DNA of 64,000 nucleotides from the NCBI GenBank assembly GCA_905221605.1, contig CAJNDS010000735.1:692001-756000 (forward strand), given 5' to 3'. This stretch comes from Symbiodinium natans (Eukaryota > Sar > Dinophyceae > Suessiales > Symbiodiniaceae). Positions 54,007 through 63,938 of this stretch are shown here, piece by piece (within the stretch, counting starts at the first letter, position 1; the number at the start of each line of letters is the position of its first letter). The position numbers and the translations under genes were made by a program. The notes beneath the pieces were generated by a model. The model saw only the letters and a program-made list of their open reading frames with translations, did no database searches and was not told the DNA's origin.

Positions 54007-54254
54007 GTCTTTAGGGTTTGGGGCTTAAGGTTTAGGATTTAGGGTTTGGGGTTTGGGGTTAGGGTTTAGGGTTTAGGGTTTAGGGTTTAGGGTTTAGGGT
54101 TTAGGGTTTAGGGTCTGGGGTGTGTCAGGGCTTGTTTGGGGCTTACCCAACGGCTCCCACGTAGTGCCTTGTTGGGGTAGCATACTAGAATCCCCTATAC
54201 TGACCCAAAAAGGAACTACTTATGGTTCAGAAGGTTGAACTAGGCCCTCCGCAG

Positions 54255-55269
54255 ATCTCGGACCAAGCATTCTGGCCCAAAGCGAATCGGCTTGAGCCTG
54301 AAGCCGAAGCCACATTCAACAAGAGCATCCCCCTCATGCCCATACCCCTAGGTTCCCCCTTAAAGAACCTTGTTTGCGCTTAATTATCCCTAAATAGCCT
54401 TAACTACTGGGGGAGCCTGGGGTGGGGTAGTATAGAGCTAGACAAAGAGAAGCCAACGTGCTGCACTTGTTAAAGAGATTGCCACAGAGCCGTGGTTTTG
54501 GGGGGGGAGGGGCAAGCTGGGGGTCGGAGACAGCTGTGGCAGGTACCTCTGAAGAGGTCCTGGGCACCACAACCGCTGGATCCCCATTAGCCCCTTCGGG
54601 CGTTGTTTGTGAACCCTAAACCCTAAACCCTAAACCCTAAACCCTAAACCCTAAACCCTAAACCCTAAACCCTAAACCCTAAACCCTAAACCCTAAACCC
54701 TAAACCCTAAACCCTAAACCCGGGGTGTTTGTGTGTGTGTGTGTTGTTTTTCAGTGTTGGGGATGATTTTCTCGGGCTGACCCGAGGCTTCATTTGGGTA
54801 CTTCCCAAAATAGGGGGGTGCCCCTTTCAGACGCCAAATAGAATAGAGCCCCCTTATAAAGGGACCCCCCAAAAAGGGTACCCTAAACCTTAAACCCTAA
54901 ACCCTATACCCTAAACCCTAAACCCTAAACCCTAAACCCCCTTTTTAGTCCCCAGCAGGGTAGGGGCTCAGGCTTGCGGGCTGCAGCTGCCAACCACGCC
55001 CATTTGGAGGTTTACGAAACTGGGGAACCCCCTTAGGGTTTAGGGTTTAGTGTTTAGGGTTTCGGGTTTAGGGTTTAGGGTTTAGGGTTTAGGGTTTAGG
55101 GTTTAGGGTTTAGGGCCCCGAAAACAGTCCCCCAAATAGTAGGATTCCCTTACAAGAAGGAACCCAAATAAGGCACCCCCCTACTATCGGAAATCCCCAT
55201 TTGGAGAGAGTTCGGTATTCCGTCAGAAAGAAGACCCAAGAAGGCCACAACGGAGCTGGAATTGTGAAA
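54255..55269 (+). CDS. Multi-exon fragment, terminal exons
   Basis: Exon 54255 to about 54351 (after CCTCCGCAG): ISDQAFWPKANRLEPEAEAT...SIPLMPIPL. Exon 54957-55009: GAQACGLQLPTTPIW and the first bases of an Arg codon. Exon 55207-55269: EFGIPSERRPKKATTELEL then stop. The last two join across a GT-AG E-type intron in frame. The link from 54351 to 54957 spans a short repeated element, the CCCTAAA array 54613-54721 and an E half-element, and is unresolved. Charged, hydrophilic product; family not recognised. Confidence 0.5.
54613..54721 (-). repeat. CCCTAAA array
   Basis: About fifteen perfect units. Confidence 0.97.
55010..55206 (+). mobile_element. Family E introner with telomeric insert, GT-AG intron, TSD CCCATTTGGAG
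   Basis: GTTTACGAAACTGGGG..., then about eleven TTTAGGG units (55035-55113), then the E body ...CTATCGGAAATC. CCCATTTGGAG is at 54999-55009 and 55196-55206. Splicing GT...AG joins ATT TGG AG to A GAG TTC in frame. Confidence 0.85.
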
Positions 55270-55502
55270 AAACCGCAAGCTTCTGTCTTGTGGCTGTGGG
55301 ACTGCGAAGGTGCCTCTGCTCTTCACTTCTTGCGCCCGGAATATGGGGGTTTTTATGGAAATAGGGGTATTTTGTTTGGGGTCCTTCTTAAACAGGGGAT
55401 CCTACTATTTGGGGGTCCTAGGGTCCCTTATGATCATATAAACCCTAAACCCTTAAACCCTAAACCCTAAACCCTAAACCCTGATATGACTCTGGGGTCC
55501 CT

Positions 55503-55612
55503 CTGCCGGGACCTCCAGCCCCCCCAATCCTGCGAGACCCAGGTGGGCTACATTGACTCTTTGGCAAGCGAGCCGAAGCTCCATGCTCAGGGGGTGTCCG
55601 AGAGCTGCGGTT
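55503..55612 (+). CDS. Candidate exon bracketed by telomeric repeats
   Basis: CRDLQPPQSCETQVGYIDSL...KLHAQGVSESCG running into GGTTTAGGG; CCCTAAA upstream. Confidence 0.45.
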
Positions 55613-56027
55613 TAGGGTTTACGTAGGGTTGAGGGTTTAGGGTTTCGGGTTTCGGGTTTCTCCTCAAATTCGTATCTCCAGCCCTTTCTCTCTGGGAGGG
55701 CGGGAAGGGAAGGTCCTCAAGGGTGTAGAGGGCTCGGGGAACTGTACACAAGAAGCCGAAGCCTGACAGGGCTTAGGCTCTCTGGTTTAGGGTAAGGGCT
55801 GCAGTGTCGGAAAGGAGGCCTTCGGATGAGGAGTAGTTCGGTGGTTGACAAGACGATGCGATGCCTCCCACACCCAGAAGGCTTTTATGATAATTTCGTC
55901 TCTGTTCAGGACTGGCGGCGGCCGTGCCATGTGGGATTTTATCTCAGGCGAGAGGGACGTGGTGGTGGTGGTGGTGTGTGTGCGTTGGGCGGTTTAGGGT
56001 TTAGGGTTTAGGGTTTAGGGTTTAGGG

Positions 56028-56678
56028 TAAGAAAGCCTGCATGTCTCTAACTTCATATACACTGCACTCGACGCTGCCATCTCGAATCCCCAGCCTCCCG
56101 ACGGGCATTCAACTAGGTAGGCCCTTGGGATAACACACACACACACAAACAAACTATTTACATGTGTGTATATACATATATATATATATGTTTTTTATGT
56201 GTTTATGATATTCTGCTATATACATATACATATCAGTTCCAAGCCTTTGCTCATCCGGAAATTCATTGCAGGCATGAACTTCATTTGCATTGCTTGCCAC
56301 TCGATCCTGCTCCAGAAGACGGTCGACTTTTGGCAGGTTCGCCGCCTCTTTTTGGTACTGTTTGCTTAAGAACCCCAAAAGAATTTAAAAACATAAACAA
56401 ACAAATCAAAGAATCCCTATATTGCCTTTACTAAGGAAGAATACAAAATATTCTTTTTATTTTTTGGGGTTCTTAAGCAATTAGTGGTTTTGTAGGCCTT
56501 TGTGTCGGGCCATGGGCTCGTGGTAGAGTCTGGTAGAGTTCTTGATGGATCCAGCGTTTCATGTCAGCTGTCGATTCTCTACCCCCGCCCATCTTTCTCA
56601 GTTGAGCTTCAACTTCTGGGCAGTGTGCAACTGCAAACGCCCCAAGGCGAATTGTTTCACTCAGGCGGAGCCTGTTAG
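56028..56678 (+). CDS. Three exons with A and F introners; membrane protein
   Basis: Exon about 56028-56116: ESLHVSNFIYTALDAAISNP...DGHST. Exon 56237-56363: SKPLLIRKFIAGMNFICIAC...VRRLFLVLF, one or two membrane helices. Exon 56496-56678: AFVSGHGLVVESGRVLDGSS...FHSGGAC then stop. Intron 56117-56236 (A element filled with CA and TA microsatellite) is GT-AG. Intron 56364-56495 (F element) is GC-AG. Both keep the frame. A further exon cannot be excluded. Family not recognised. Confidence 0.65.
56117..56236 (+). mobile_element. Family A introner, interior replaced by microsatellite
   Basis: GTAGGCCCTTGGGATAACACAC, then (CA)n, (TA)n and ATACATATCAG. Only the 5' end of family A remains, yet the intron ends still close the frame. 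Confidence 0.75.
56364..56495 (+). mobile_element. Family F introner forming a GC-AG intron
   Basis: GCTTAAGAACCCCAAAAGAA...TTTTTTGGGGTTCTTAAGC inverted ends, then AATTAGTGGTTTTGTAG. Splicing joins CTG TTT to GCC TTT GTG. Confidence 0.85.
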
Positions 56679-57043
56679 AAGTGTCACTTCAACGGCCGAA
56701 GATTGCAGAGGGGATTCTCCAGCGCTCCCTGCTTAGACACCGGCTCACGGCGCTCAAACGCAAAACCCCTCAACCCTAAACTCTAAAACGTATCCTTTAG
56801 GCAAAGCAGTCGAAGGAGGGGACTAGAGAACTCTTCACCACCCAGGAATGCAGGGATAGACTCACACGAAGGGATGTTCCCTGCTCTAAGGTGTCTAGGT
56901 TGCTCCAGGTTAGGGGGTCTGGGCTTGTGATTGACAAATCTTTAGCCCCTCAACCCCTCTAACCCCCAAACTCCTAAAGGCCCCAATAGGGTTTGGGGTT
57001 TAGGGTTTGGGGTTTGGGGTTTAGGGTTCCAGCAACTTTAGCA

Positions 57044-57130
57044 TTTCACAGGCCCGTGGCATGCAGCACATGGACCCATCCAGCGAGAAGGCCGACGTGG
57101 GGATGTCATTTGTGGCGAGCAGTTTTTACC
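57044..57130 (+). CDS. Weak candidate exon
   Basis: Acceptor GCATTTCACAG, then ARGMQHMDPSSEKADVGMSF... . The following 57130-57240 is unique and ends with an element-like ACTTGTAG. Confidence 0.3.
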
Positions 57131-57404
57131 AGAGTAACCTACCTCCCGTAGCTTATATCTGGGAGGTGGACCCAATACTTACTTTGCCCTTTTTTACTTG
57201 TAGCATTGCAGCTTGCTAGTCGCATCTGGATGAACACAGTGTGCACGGTGCAACAAGGCCCGCTGTGAACGACTAGAATGTGAACGGGGGAGAAACATTT
57301 TGCAGAGGGTTTTCAGTTTACAGAGCCAGCCACGTCTTCAAGGGCTTTCTAAGGTTTAGAGTTTAGGGTTTAGGGGGTTTAGGGATTAGGGATTTAGGGT
57401 TTAG

Positions 57405-57522
57405 GCCTATGTCTGTCACGTGAGCCAGGATTGCAATGCGTTCCGCCAGCTTGTGATGGTCCACACCATGGGCAAGGTCCGTGTCATGGACCTTAAACTT
57501 CCACTCCGATCTGATATTTAGG
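57405..57522 (-). CDS. Candidate minus-strand exon
   Basis: Read on the minus strand: SEWKFKVHDTDLAHGVDHHK...RIAILAHVTDIG, open throughout with good codon character; plus-strand frames are less protein-like. It lies between two TTTAGGG arrays. Family unknown. Confidence 0.45.
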
Positions 57523-57599
57523 GTTTAGGGTTTAGGGTTTAGGGTTTAAGGTTTAGGGTTTGCGAAGCCCCCATATCTGTGGGCGACTTTGATTTTTCA

Positions 57600-57714
57600 C
57601 ATGGGGTTTACGATACTGGGGGGGGGGGGGTACCTTATTGGGGTCCTTATTCATACGGGGATCCTACTAATTGGGGGTCCATATTCTTGGGGTCCCCTAT
57701 ATTTGTAAACCCCC
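57600..57714. mobile_element. Family E element
   Basis: GGGGTTTACGATACTGGGG ... CCCCTATATTTGTAAACCCC, opposite interior order to 51443-51548. Confidence 0.75.
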
Positions 57715-58484
57715 AAATGGTTTGTGTTTGGTGCAGGGCTTCCAAGCCGTGACACTCGAAATTCCCCCATAAAGGGACACTTGGCGGACAGGTTTCGAGC
57801 AGGATCCATGGGTTGCTTCCTGCACCTTAGGGTTTAGGGTTTAGGGTTTAGGATTTAGGATTTATGGTTTAGGGTTTAGGGTTTAGTGTACAGCAACAGG
57901 GTCGACAACCTCGAGAACTGACCATGTACGGGGGGTCGACAGCAACTATGCACGGGGGGGCACCCCACGTCAATAAGATTTCCTTGGCCAAGAATCTCAG
58001 CTTCTTTCCATAACCGCAGACTCCAGAGGAATATGGTTTACTGATTAGGGTTTAGGGTTTAGGGTTTAGGGTTCACGGATGATTGGAGCTGGGATTCCCT
58101 TTAGGATGCCTTTGGTATGGGGACAAGGATGTTCCGACTTTTTGGAGTTGACTGTACAGACTCCAGTGCACAGGGCTTTGCAGGGCGATGTTTTGCTATT
58201 GATGTCGCTCGATGTCGTCCGGCTACTTCGGGTCAGCAAGCCCAAGGCATCAAACAAAATGTACACTGTCCATTAGAGTTGTGATTTCAATAGCCCGTTT
58301 TAAGGCCTCAGGCTAGCCTTAAGGCCAAATTCCTAAGCCTAGGCTGCCCCCCAATATACCCCGAAATAGTCTTATCCTTAGCACGGGAATCCTCTACAAC
58401 CCTAGACCCTGGACTATAAACCCGTTGCCAGAAACCCTACACTCCAAACCCCAAACCCCAAACCCCAAACCTTAAACCCTAAAC

Positions 58485-58652
58485 CCTAAACCCTAAACCC
58501 TAAACCCGAAACCCGAAACCCGAAACCCGAAACCCGAAACCCTAAACCCTAAACCCTAAACCCTAAACCCTAAACCCTAAACCCTAAACCCTAAACCCTA
58601 AACCCTAAACCCTAAACCCTAAACCCTAAACCCTAAACCCTAAACCCTAAAC
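58485..58652 (-). repeat. CCCTAAA array with a CCCGAAA block
   Basis: Standard units, about five CCCGAAA, then about sixteen standard units. Confidence 0.97.
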
Positions 58653-58706
58653 CCAAACGTACCCTTTTTTCGAAAACCCCCAACTCACCGTCGTGCGAAG
58701 TGCCAG

Positions 58707-58780
58707 GTCGTCTGCGAGCTTCAGGACCTACAGGAGGCAAAGAGCGTGAGAAGATGTCGGGATGTTCCTCTAGAGCCTGG
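58707..58780 (+). CDS. Candidate exon bracketed by telomeric repeats
   Basis: VVCELQDLQEAKSVRRCRDV...EPG, then GGTTTAGGG; long CCCTAAA array upstream. Confidence 0.45.
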
Positions 58781-58977
58781 GGTTTAGGGTTTAGGGTTTA
58801 GGGTTTAGAGTTTGGGGTTTGGGGTTTGGGGTTTAGGGTTTAGGCTGACGGGCCGTAGGGAGGGTTTAGGGTTCCGGGTTTAGGGTTCAGGGTTTTCGGG
58901 TTCAGGGTTTTTCCTGCAGGGTTTGGTTGAGGGCTTTAGTGTTTTTGTTGTAGATCTGAGAGCCTGCAGAGAGTTGT

Positions 58978-59075
58978 ATACGCAAATAGGGCACCCCCTA
59001 AAACAGACCCCAAATAGTAGGATTCCCTTATCATAAGGACCCCAGTACGGTATACCTAATTTCGGAAACCTCCAT
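58978..59075. mobile_element. Family E element
   Basis: ATACGCAAATAGGGCACCCCC...GGTATACCTAATTTCGGAAACC. Confidence 0.75.
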
Positions 59076-59394
59076 ACTGTTTCAGGGTTGCCTTTTGGTG
59101 CTCCTGCAGTTTGCTGGGGGGACTTCAGGGATTATTTCTGGTGTGCCTCGAGTTGGATCAGTCCACCTTGATAGTTCAGCAACGTCTTCAGCGTGCCCTT
59201 GAACCCTTAAGCCCCTAATCCCCTCAACCCTGAAACCCCCAAAGTTCTGAAACCCCTCAACCCTCTTAGCCCCCTAAAGCTACAGCCCTAGCAACCCTCT
59301 AAGACCTAGAACGAAACCCCTTAAACCCTGCCCTACACAAACCCCTAAAACCCTGCATCCGCTGAACTGACAGCCTGGGCAGCCCAGTTCGTGC

Positions 59395-59575
59395 CGCTGT
59401 GCCCTTTTCCCTTTTGTTTTGGTTCAAGGTGCCCTTACAAACAGTAAACCCTACACCCTAAACCCTAAACCCTAAACCCTAAACCCTAAACCCTAAACCC
59501 TAAACCCTACGTAGCCCCTACCCCCTAAACCCTGCCCGTATGATGATATAGTTCCTGGGTTTGCATGCAGCCGAC
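59395..59575 (+). mobile_element. Family D element with C-strand telomeric insert
   Basis: GTGCCCTTTTCCC...GGTTCAAGGTGCCCTTACAAACAGTAAACC, then eight CCCTAAA units, then CCCGTATGATGATATAGTTCCTGGG. Confidence 0.65.
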
Positions 59576-59849
59576 CCCAGAGGCCTTGCCGAAAAGCAAG
59601 CTCCCCTTGTTTGCCTCGCCCTCGGAGTAAGGGTTTAGGGTTTTGGGTTTGGGGTTCAGGGTTCAGGGTTTAGGCTTCAGGGTTCAGGGTTAGGGTTAGG
59701 GTTCAGGGTTTTGGGTTTTAGGTTTTGGGCCTTGGGTTTAAACGGGCCATGTGCCGCTAATTGGCATTTCGGGGTGTAAGGGCTTCGGGTTTAGCCCAGA
59801 GTGTCGATGTACTTGCATGTTGTACAACTGGGACCCTCTAAGCTACTAC

Positions 59850-60035
59850 TATATATTATATATTATATACACGTATGCCCATACAGTATATATATATATA
59901 TATGATATGATCTGTGATATGTGGTATATGATGTATGATATACTATATACTATACACATACTTATGTATACAACACGTATAAACAAATTAAAACATATAT
60001 GTATATATATATGTATATGCATATATACATATATG
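59850..60035 (+). repeat. (TA)n-rich microsatellite DNA
   Basis: Repeated ATATATAT and GATATG runs; open frames here are low complexity. Confidence 0.9.
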
Positions 60036-60289
60036 ACTAAACCCTTAGGGGGGCTGTGCGGTGCGGAGAAGTGGTTGGGGTGTAGAGGTGGTCTGGCATG
60101 TTTAGATGTGGGAGTTCGGGGTTTTGGTACGAGTTTCAAAGCGTTTTCTGAATTCAACACTTCAACCCGGAAGCCCCGAAACTTTCCGAATGCCCCATTC
60201 ACCCGAAACCCTCTACTCTAAACCCTAAAACCCTAAACCGTAAACTCTAAACCCAAAACCTTAAGACCCTGAAGCACTGACACTAGGAC

Positions 60290-60400
60290 CCAGAGTGGGC
60301 CCTTATTCCCTTTTTTTCTGGGTGTGGTTTCCCTCATAACCCCCTTAAAACCAAAAAGGGCGCCCTTTATCCTTCCTAGAGGTTACTCCTGGGTCTAGCC
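60290..60400 (+). mobile_element. Family X element
   Basis: CTAGGACCCAGAGTGGGCCC...TAACCCCCTTAAAACC...AGGTTACTCCTGGGTCTAG. GACAC is next to both ends. Confidence 0.8.
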
Positions 60401-61120
60401 GACACCCCTGAATACTGCGGCTCACCCAAAGCCCTAAACGCCACACCTGGCCCCGAAAGGCAAGGTGGCTGAGGGCCAGTTCTTGTACGAAGGTTTAGGG
60501 TTTAGAGTTTAGGATTCAGGGTTTGGGGTTTTTTGGGTGGTTTACCTGGAGTAGTTGCTTTTTGTCGGTGAGGTCTGGGTTCCTTCGCGCTTCTCCGAGG
60601 CTGCGGGGGTCAGGGGGGCTTCTGCCCAGGGCTCTTAGGGCTTTTGAGGGCTTTTTGGTTTTAGGGATTATATGCTGCGGGGTACATGGTCTATGCCCTA
60701 AACCCTAAACCCTAAACCCTAAACCCTAAACCCTATGGAGCTTATGGAGTTTGTTAGGGGTTTGAGGTTGAAACTTGAGGGCGCTGGGTTTGGAGTTGGC
60801 TTGCCTGGAGTTTCACGCGCAGGGGTATCTAACGCCATAACCGCTGATATACTCATCAAAGGGTGCTTTGCAAGCCAGCTCAGAGAGATGCAGTTATAGT
60901 CACCAGGCAAACCTGCATTCAGGGAACTTTGATGTCCTGCGCTTCTCTTGTGTCCTATGTAGGTTCCGGTGACTTCCCTAGTCATTTCCAATGTTGTTTC
61001 TATGGCGGCTTCCCATGTCTTCCTGCTGTTGTTCCAGTTGCTTCAGTCCTGCTGCTCGTCATGTTTTACCCCACGGACCTGTTATTTTTACCCCGCGGAC
61101 CTGTTATTTCTCGACCTATA

Positions 61121-61232
61121 CTTTGTGGTACTTTACCGTAACTTCAGATCCTTAGCCTTGTTGGGTTTATTGGGTTTCTTAGTAAGGAAGCTGAAAGTTT
61201 AATTCGTAGCTACCCTCCTGAGTGCAGTCAAG
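61121..61232 (+). mobile_element. Family C element, TSD TATA
   Basis: CTTTGTGGTACTTTACCGTAAC...CTGAGTGCAGTCAAG, with TATA at 61117-61120 and 61233-61236. The preceding frame LVSYVGSGDFPSHFQCCFYG is open and may be an exon. Confidence 0.75.
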
Positions 61233-61644
61233 TATATGGTCGATCTCCATTACCCTGCTACGTTGCTGCCACTGTTCTCCGAGCAGCGTTCTCTATGAAA
61301 CAAGCCTGGCAGGGATGGCCCACTGTGACCCTTGAATGTTATGGGTAAACCCTAAACCCTAAGCCCTAAACCCTAAACCCTAAGCCCTAAACCCTAAACC
61401 CTAAACCCTAGATTATATTATAAGGGTCTTACCTGTATGAACATACCTACCTGCAAAGGGGACAAGCATCCTGCCTAAATGCCCTCCCTAGACCCTGAAC
61501 CCTGAACCCCAAACCCTAAACCCTAAACCCTAAACCCGTGAAAAAAGGCGGACTCAGACCTCCACGCCAATTATATCTTCCGCCCTGATGAAGGGGAAGG
61601 AGATGCGTCGCCGAAGAACAAAGAAAGCTCCTGAGGGTTGGGGC

Positions 61645-61815
61645 GTTTAGGGCGTTTAGGGCGTTTAGGGCGTTTAGGGTCTTTAGGGTCTTTAGGGTGT
61701 TTAAGGTGTTTAGGGTGTTTAGGGTTTAGGGTGTTTAGGGTCTTTAGGGCGTTTAGGGCGTTTAGGGTGTAGGGCAAGTTTTGGGTGTTGAGGGTTTAGG
61801 GTGCTTAGGGTTTAC
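61645..61815 (+). repeat. GGGCGTTTA / GGGTGTTTA / GGGTCTTTA array
   Basis: Nine-base telomere-like units with C or T variants, about fifteen copies. Confidence 0.95.
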
Positions 61816-62141
61816 CTCACATGGTGAGTTATGTCCCTATCAAGGGATACGGACCAAAACCCTAAACCCGAAACCCGAAACCCTAAACCCTAAACCCTAA
61901 ACCCTTATCACTATGGACCAAGTATACCCTTTTTAGGGTACAATTGGCCACAAAGGTGCTTGCCAAGAAGGGCCAGCTCCGGCCGCAAACCATGGGTTCT
62001 CAAACCATGGGTTCCCCTACTAAATACCAGGGTTTTAAACAGGGCCTCGTCTCGCCCATTCATTGCCACCTTTCATCCTATACCCTAAACCCTGAACCCC
62101 AAACCCTAAACCCTAAACCTTCATGAAAGCAGCAGCAATTG

Positions 62142-62384
62142 ATGAAGCCGGTGTCTCCCATGCGCCTTAGTGGCCAAGTCGTGCTCACTGATAAGGATGA
62201 ACTGACAGTGCGTCAAGTAACCCAAAGTCTTAGTAGTAGAGTAGGTAACCGTTTAACTTTTTTGGGTGTTCTAATCCCAATAACATCCCAAGGGTTAACC
62301 TTTAATTCCCCCAGGTTCCTGGACAACAAAGAAGTAGCGTATATAACCTTGCTAAACCGTGATCTCTACCTTCATGATGAGTAG
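62142..62384 (+). CDS. Candidate gene fragment, two exons with a J-like intron
   Basis: MKPVSPMRLSGQVVLTDKDE...TVRQ, then 62216-62318 with GTAACC...AACTTTTTTGGGTG...GGGTTAACCTTTAATTCCCCCAG, then FLDNKEVAYITLLNRDLYLH and stop. The unspliced sequence is also open, so an intron is likely but not proven. GT-AG does not give the better downstream frame without a one-base shift. Confidence 0.45.
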   Translation: MKPVSPMRLSGQVVLTDKDELTVRQVTQSLSSRVGNRLTFLGVLIPITSQGLTFNSPRFLDNKEVAYITLLNRDLYLHDE

Positions 62385-63179
62385 ATCTAAACCCCAAACC
62401 CCAAACCCCAAACCCTAAACCTTAAACCCGGATACAGCCTAACCTACCCAGCCAGCCCAGCTTTTTGGGCTCCAGTGTCCGCCATGTCTCTGGCACCCTG
62501 TAAACCCTTGCGGTTTAGGGTTTAGGGTCCAGACCCAACACCTCCTCCACAGCACTTGCGCTGCTTTCGCCCCAAATCAACATCTGCCACACTCAGGCCA
62601 ACGACCTGCAAAACCTACGGTGCTTCTAGGTAAGGTTTTAAGCACCCTAAAGAGGGTCCAGGGTTTAGGGTTTAGGGTTTGGGGTTTAGGGTTTAGGGTT
62701 TAGGGTGCAGGGTGTTTATATGTCTACTTGCCAGAACCATAACCCGACTTGCAACTTCCCATGGACCTCCAAGTAAGCCCCCTGCGTTCCCGAAAGCCCG
62801 CAGCCCCGCAGCCGTACGCAAGTCGGCAAAAGACCATGTCCCTGCAGTACACAGGTGATCACATGGGCTTAGGGCGTGACCTCTTGAATTGAAGGTGGGG
62901 GGAGAAAGGTTTAGGGCTTAGGGTTCAGGGTTTAGGGCTTAGCGTTTATATAGGGTTTAGGGCTACTTTCTTCAGGTGAGGCGGGGGCTTGAGGGAGATT
63001 TGTGGCTTTGTCGCCGGTTCCTGGTGTCCTGAGAGTTACCGCATCACATGGTAGAGAACACGGCCTAGTCCGCACTTTCCGACACAAGATTCCGACAGAC
63101 ATTCCTGGCGAGTGCCCTTGCAGCCGCGGCTTTGGCCTCGTACTCACCCGAAAACCGAAACCCTGAAATATAGACCCTG

Positions 63180-63275
63180 TCTTAGGGACTGGGTAGGTTT
63201 AACCTTTAACCTTTTTGGTTATATAGAATCCTACTATATATAAAAGGTTAGCCCCTTTTTTGGCTAGGGTATTCA
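63180..63275 (+). mobile_element. Family J element
   Basis: CTTAGGGACTGGGTAGGTTT...CCTTTTTGGTTATATAGAATCC...TTTTTTGGCTAGGG, close to 45211-45360. Confidence 0.75.
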
Positions 63276-63452
63276 GCACCGAAGCCATAACCCCAAAGCC
63301 CAAAAATGCCCCAAACCCGAAACCCCCGCAGGCCACAACTCCCAAGTACACCCAAGCTCTCTTTAATTACATACAGGGTATATATAGGGGGATACAGGGT
63401 ACCCTACACAAATCCCTTGAAGGGTATATATAGGGGGATAAAGGCCCTAGAC

Positions 63453-63617
63453 CTTCAAGATGGTCTGTGGGGCGGGCTGTTAAAGTCTGAAACGTTTCTT
63501 TCAAGGATTGTTTTCGGAGCAGGCAGAATGTCAGAAAGAGTTCCTGAATCTACGCAGGTAGTGCAGCGCAGCTCTAGAAGTATACTACTTGACCACATGA
63601 ATCAAGAAGAGCGGTAG
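63453..63617 (+). CDS. Candidate exon
   Basis: DGLWGGLLKSETFLSRIVFG...RSSRSILLDHMNQEE, ending at GAGCG|GTAGGTCC or a stop. Preceded by a repeat pair GGGTATATATAGGGGGATA (63378-63396, 63422-63440) of element type. Confidence 0.45.
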   Translation, partial: LQDGLWGGLLKSETFLSRIVFGAGRMSERVPESTQVVQRSSRSILLDHMNQEER

Positions 63618-63872
63618 GTCCCCGACCAGGGAGGTGATTGTGGAAGTATCTCTAAACACATGTCAGCTTGAATGACCGGCCTTTCCAGCGGAGGTTGGCA
63701 GGCTTTATGGATGCCCTCTTGCATCCCCTTAGCCTGAGTTCAATGTGGTTTCAAGGGTTTAGGGTTTAGGGTTTAGGGTTTAGGGAATTCGCGTTGCGTG
63801 TACTCAATGTGTGTGTGTGTGTGCATATACAAGGTTTGGGGCTCTGAGGTCTTCCTGGGGCTTAGGATGTGC

Positions 63873-63938
63873 CCTAAACCCTAAACCCTAAACCCTAAAC
63901 CCTAAACCCTAAACCCTAAACCCTAAACCCTAAACCCT
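63873..63938 (-). repeat. CCCTAAA array
   Basis: About nine perfect units, preceded by TTTAGGG at 63757-63784 and (GT)n at 63809-63822. Confidence 0.97.

Noticed and set aside
59751-60221. Protein on either strand over the TA-rich stretch
   Set aside because: Tyr/Ile-rich frames come from TATATA repeats; only the last third has normal composition and no splice support.
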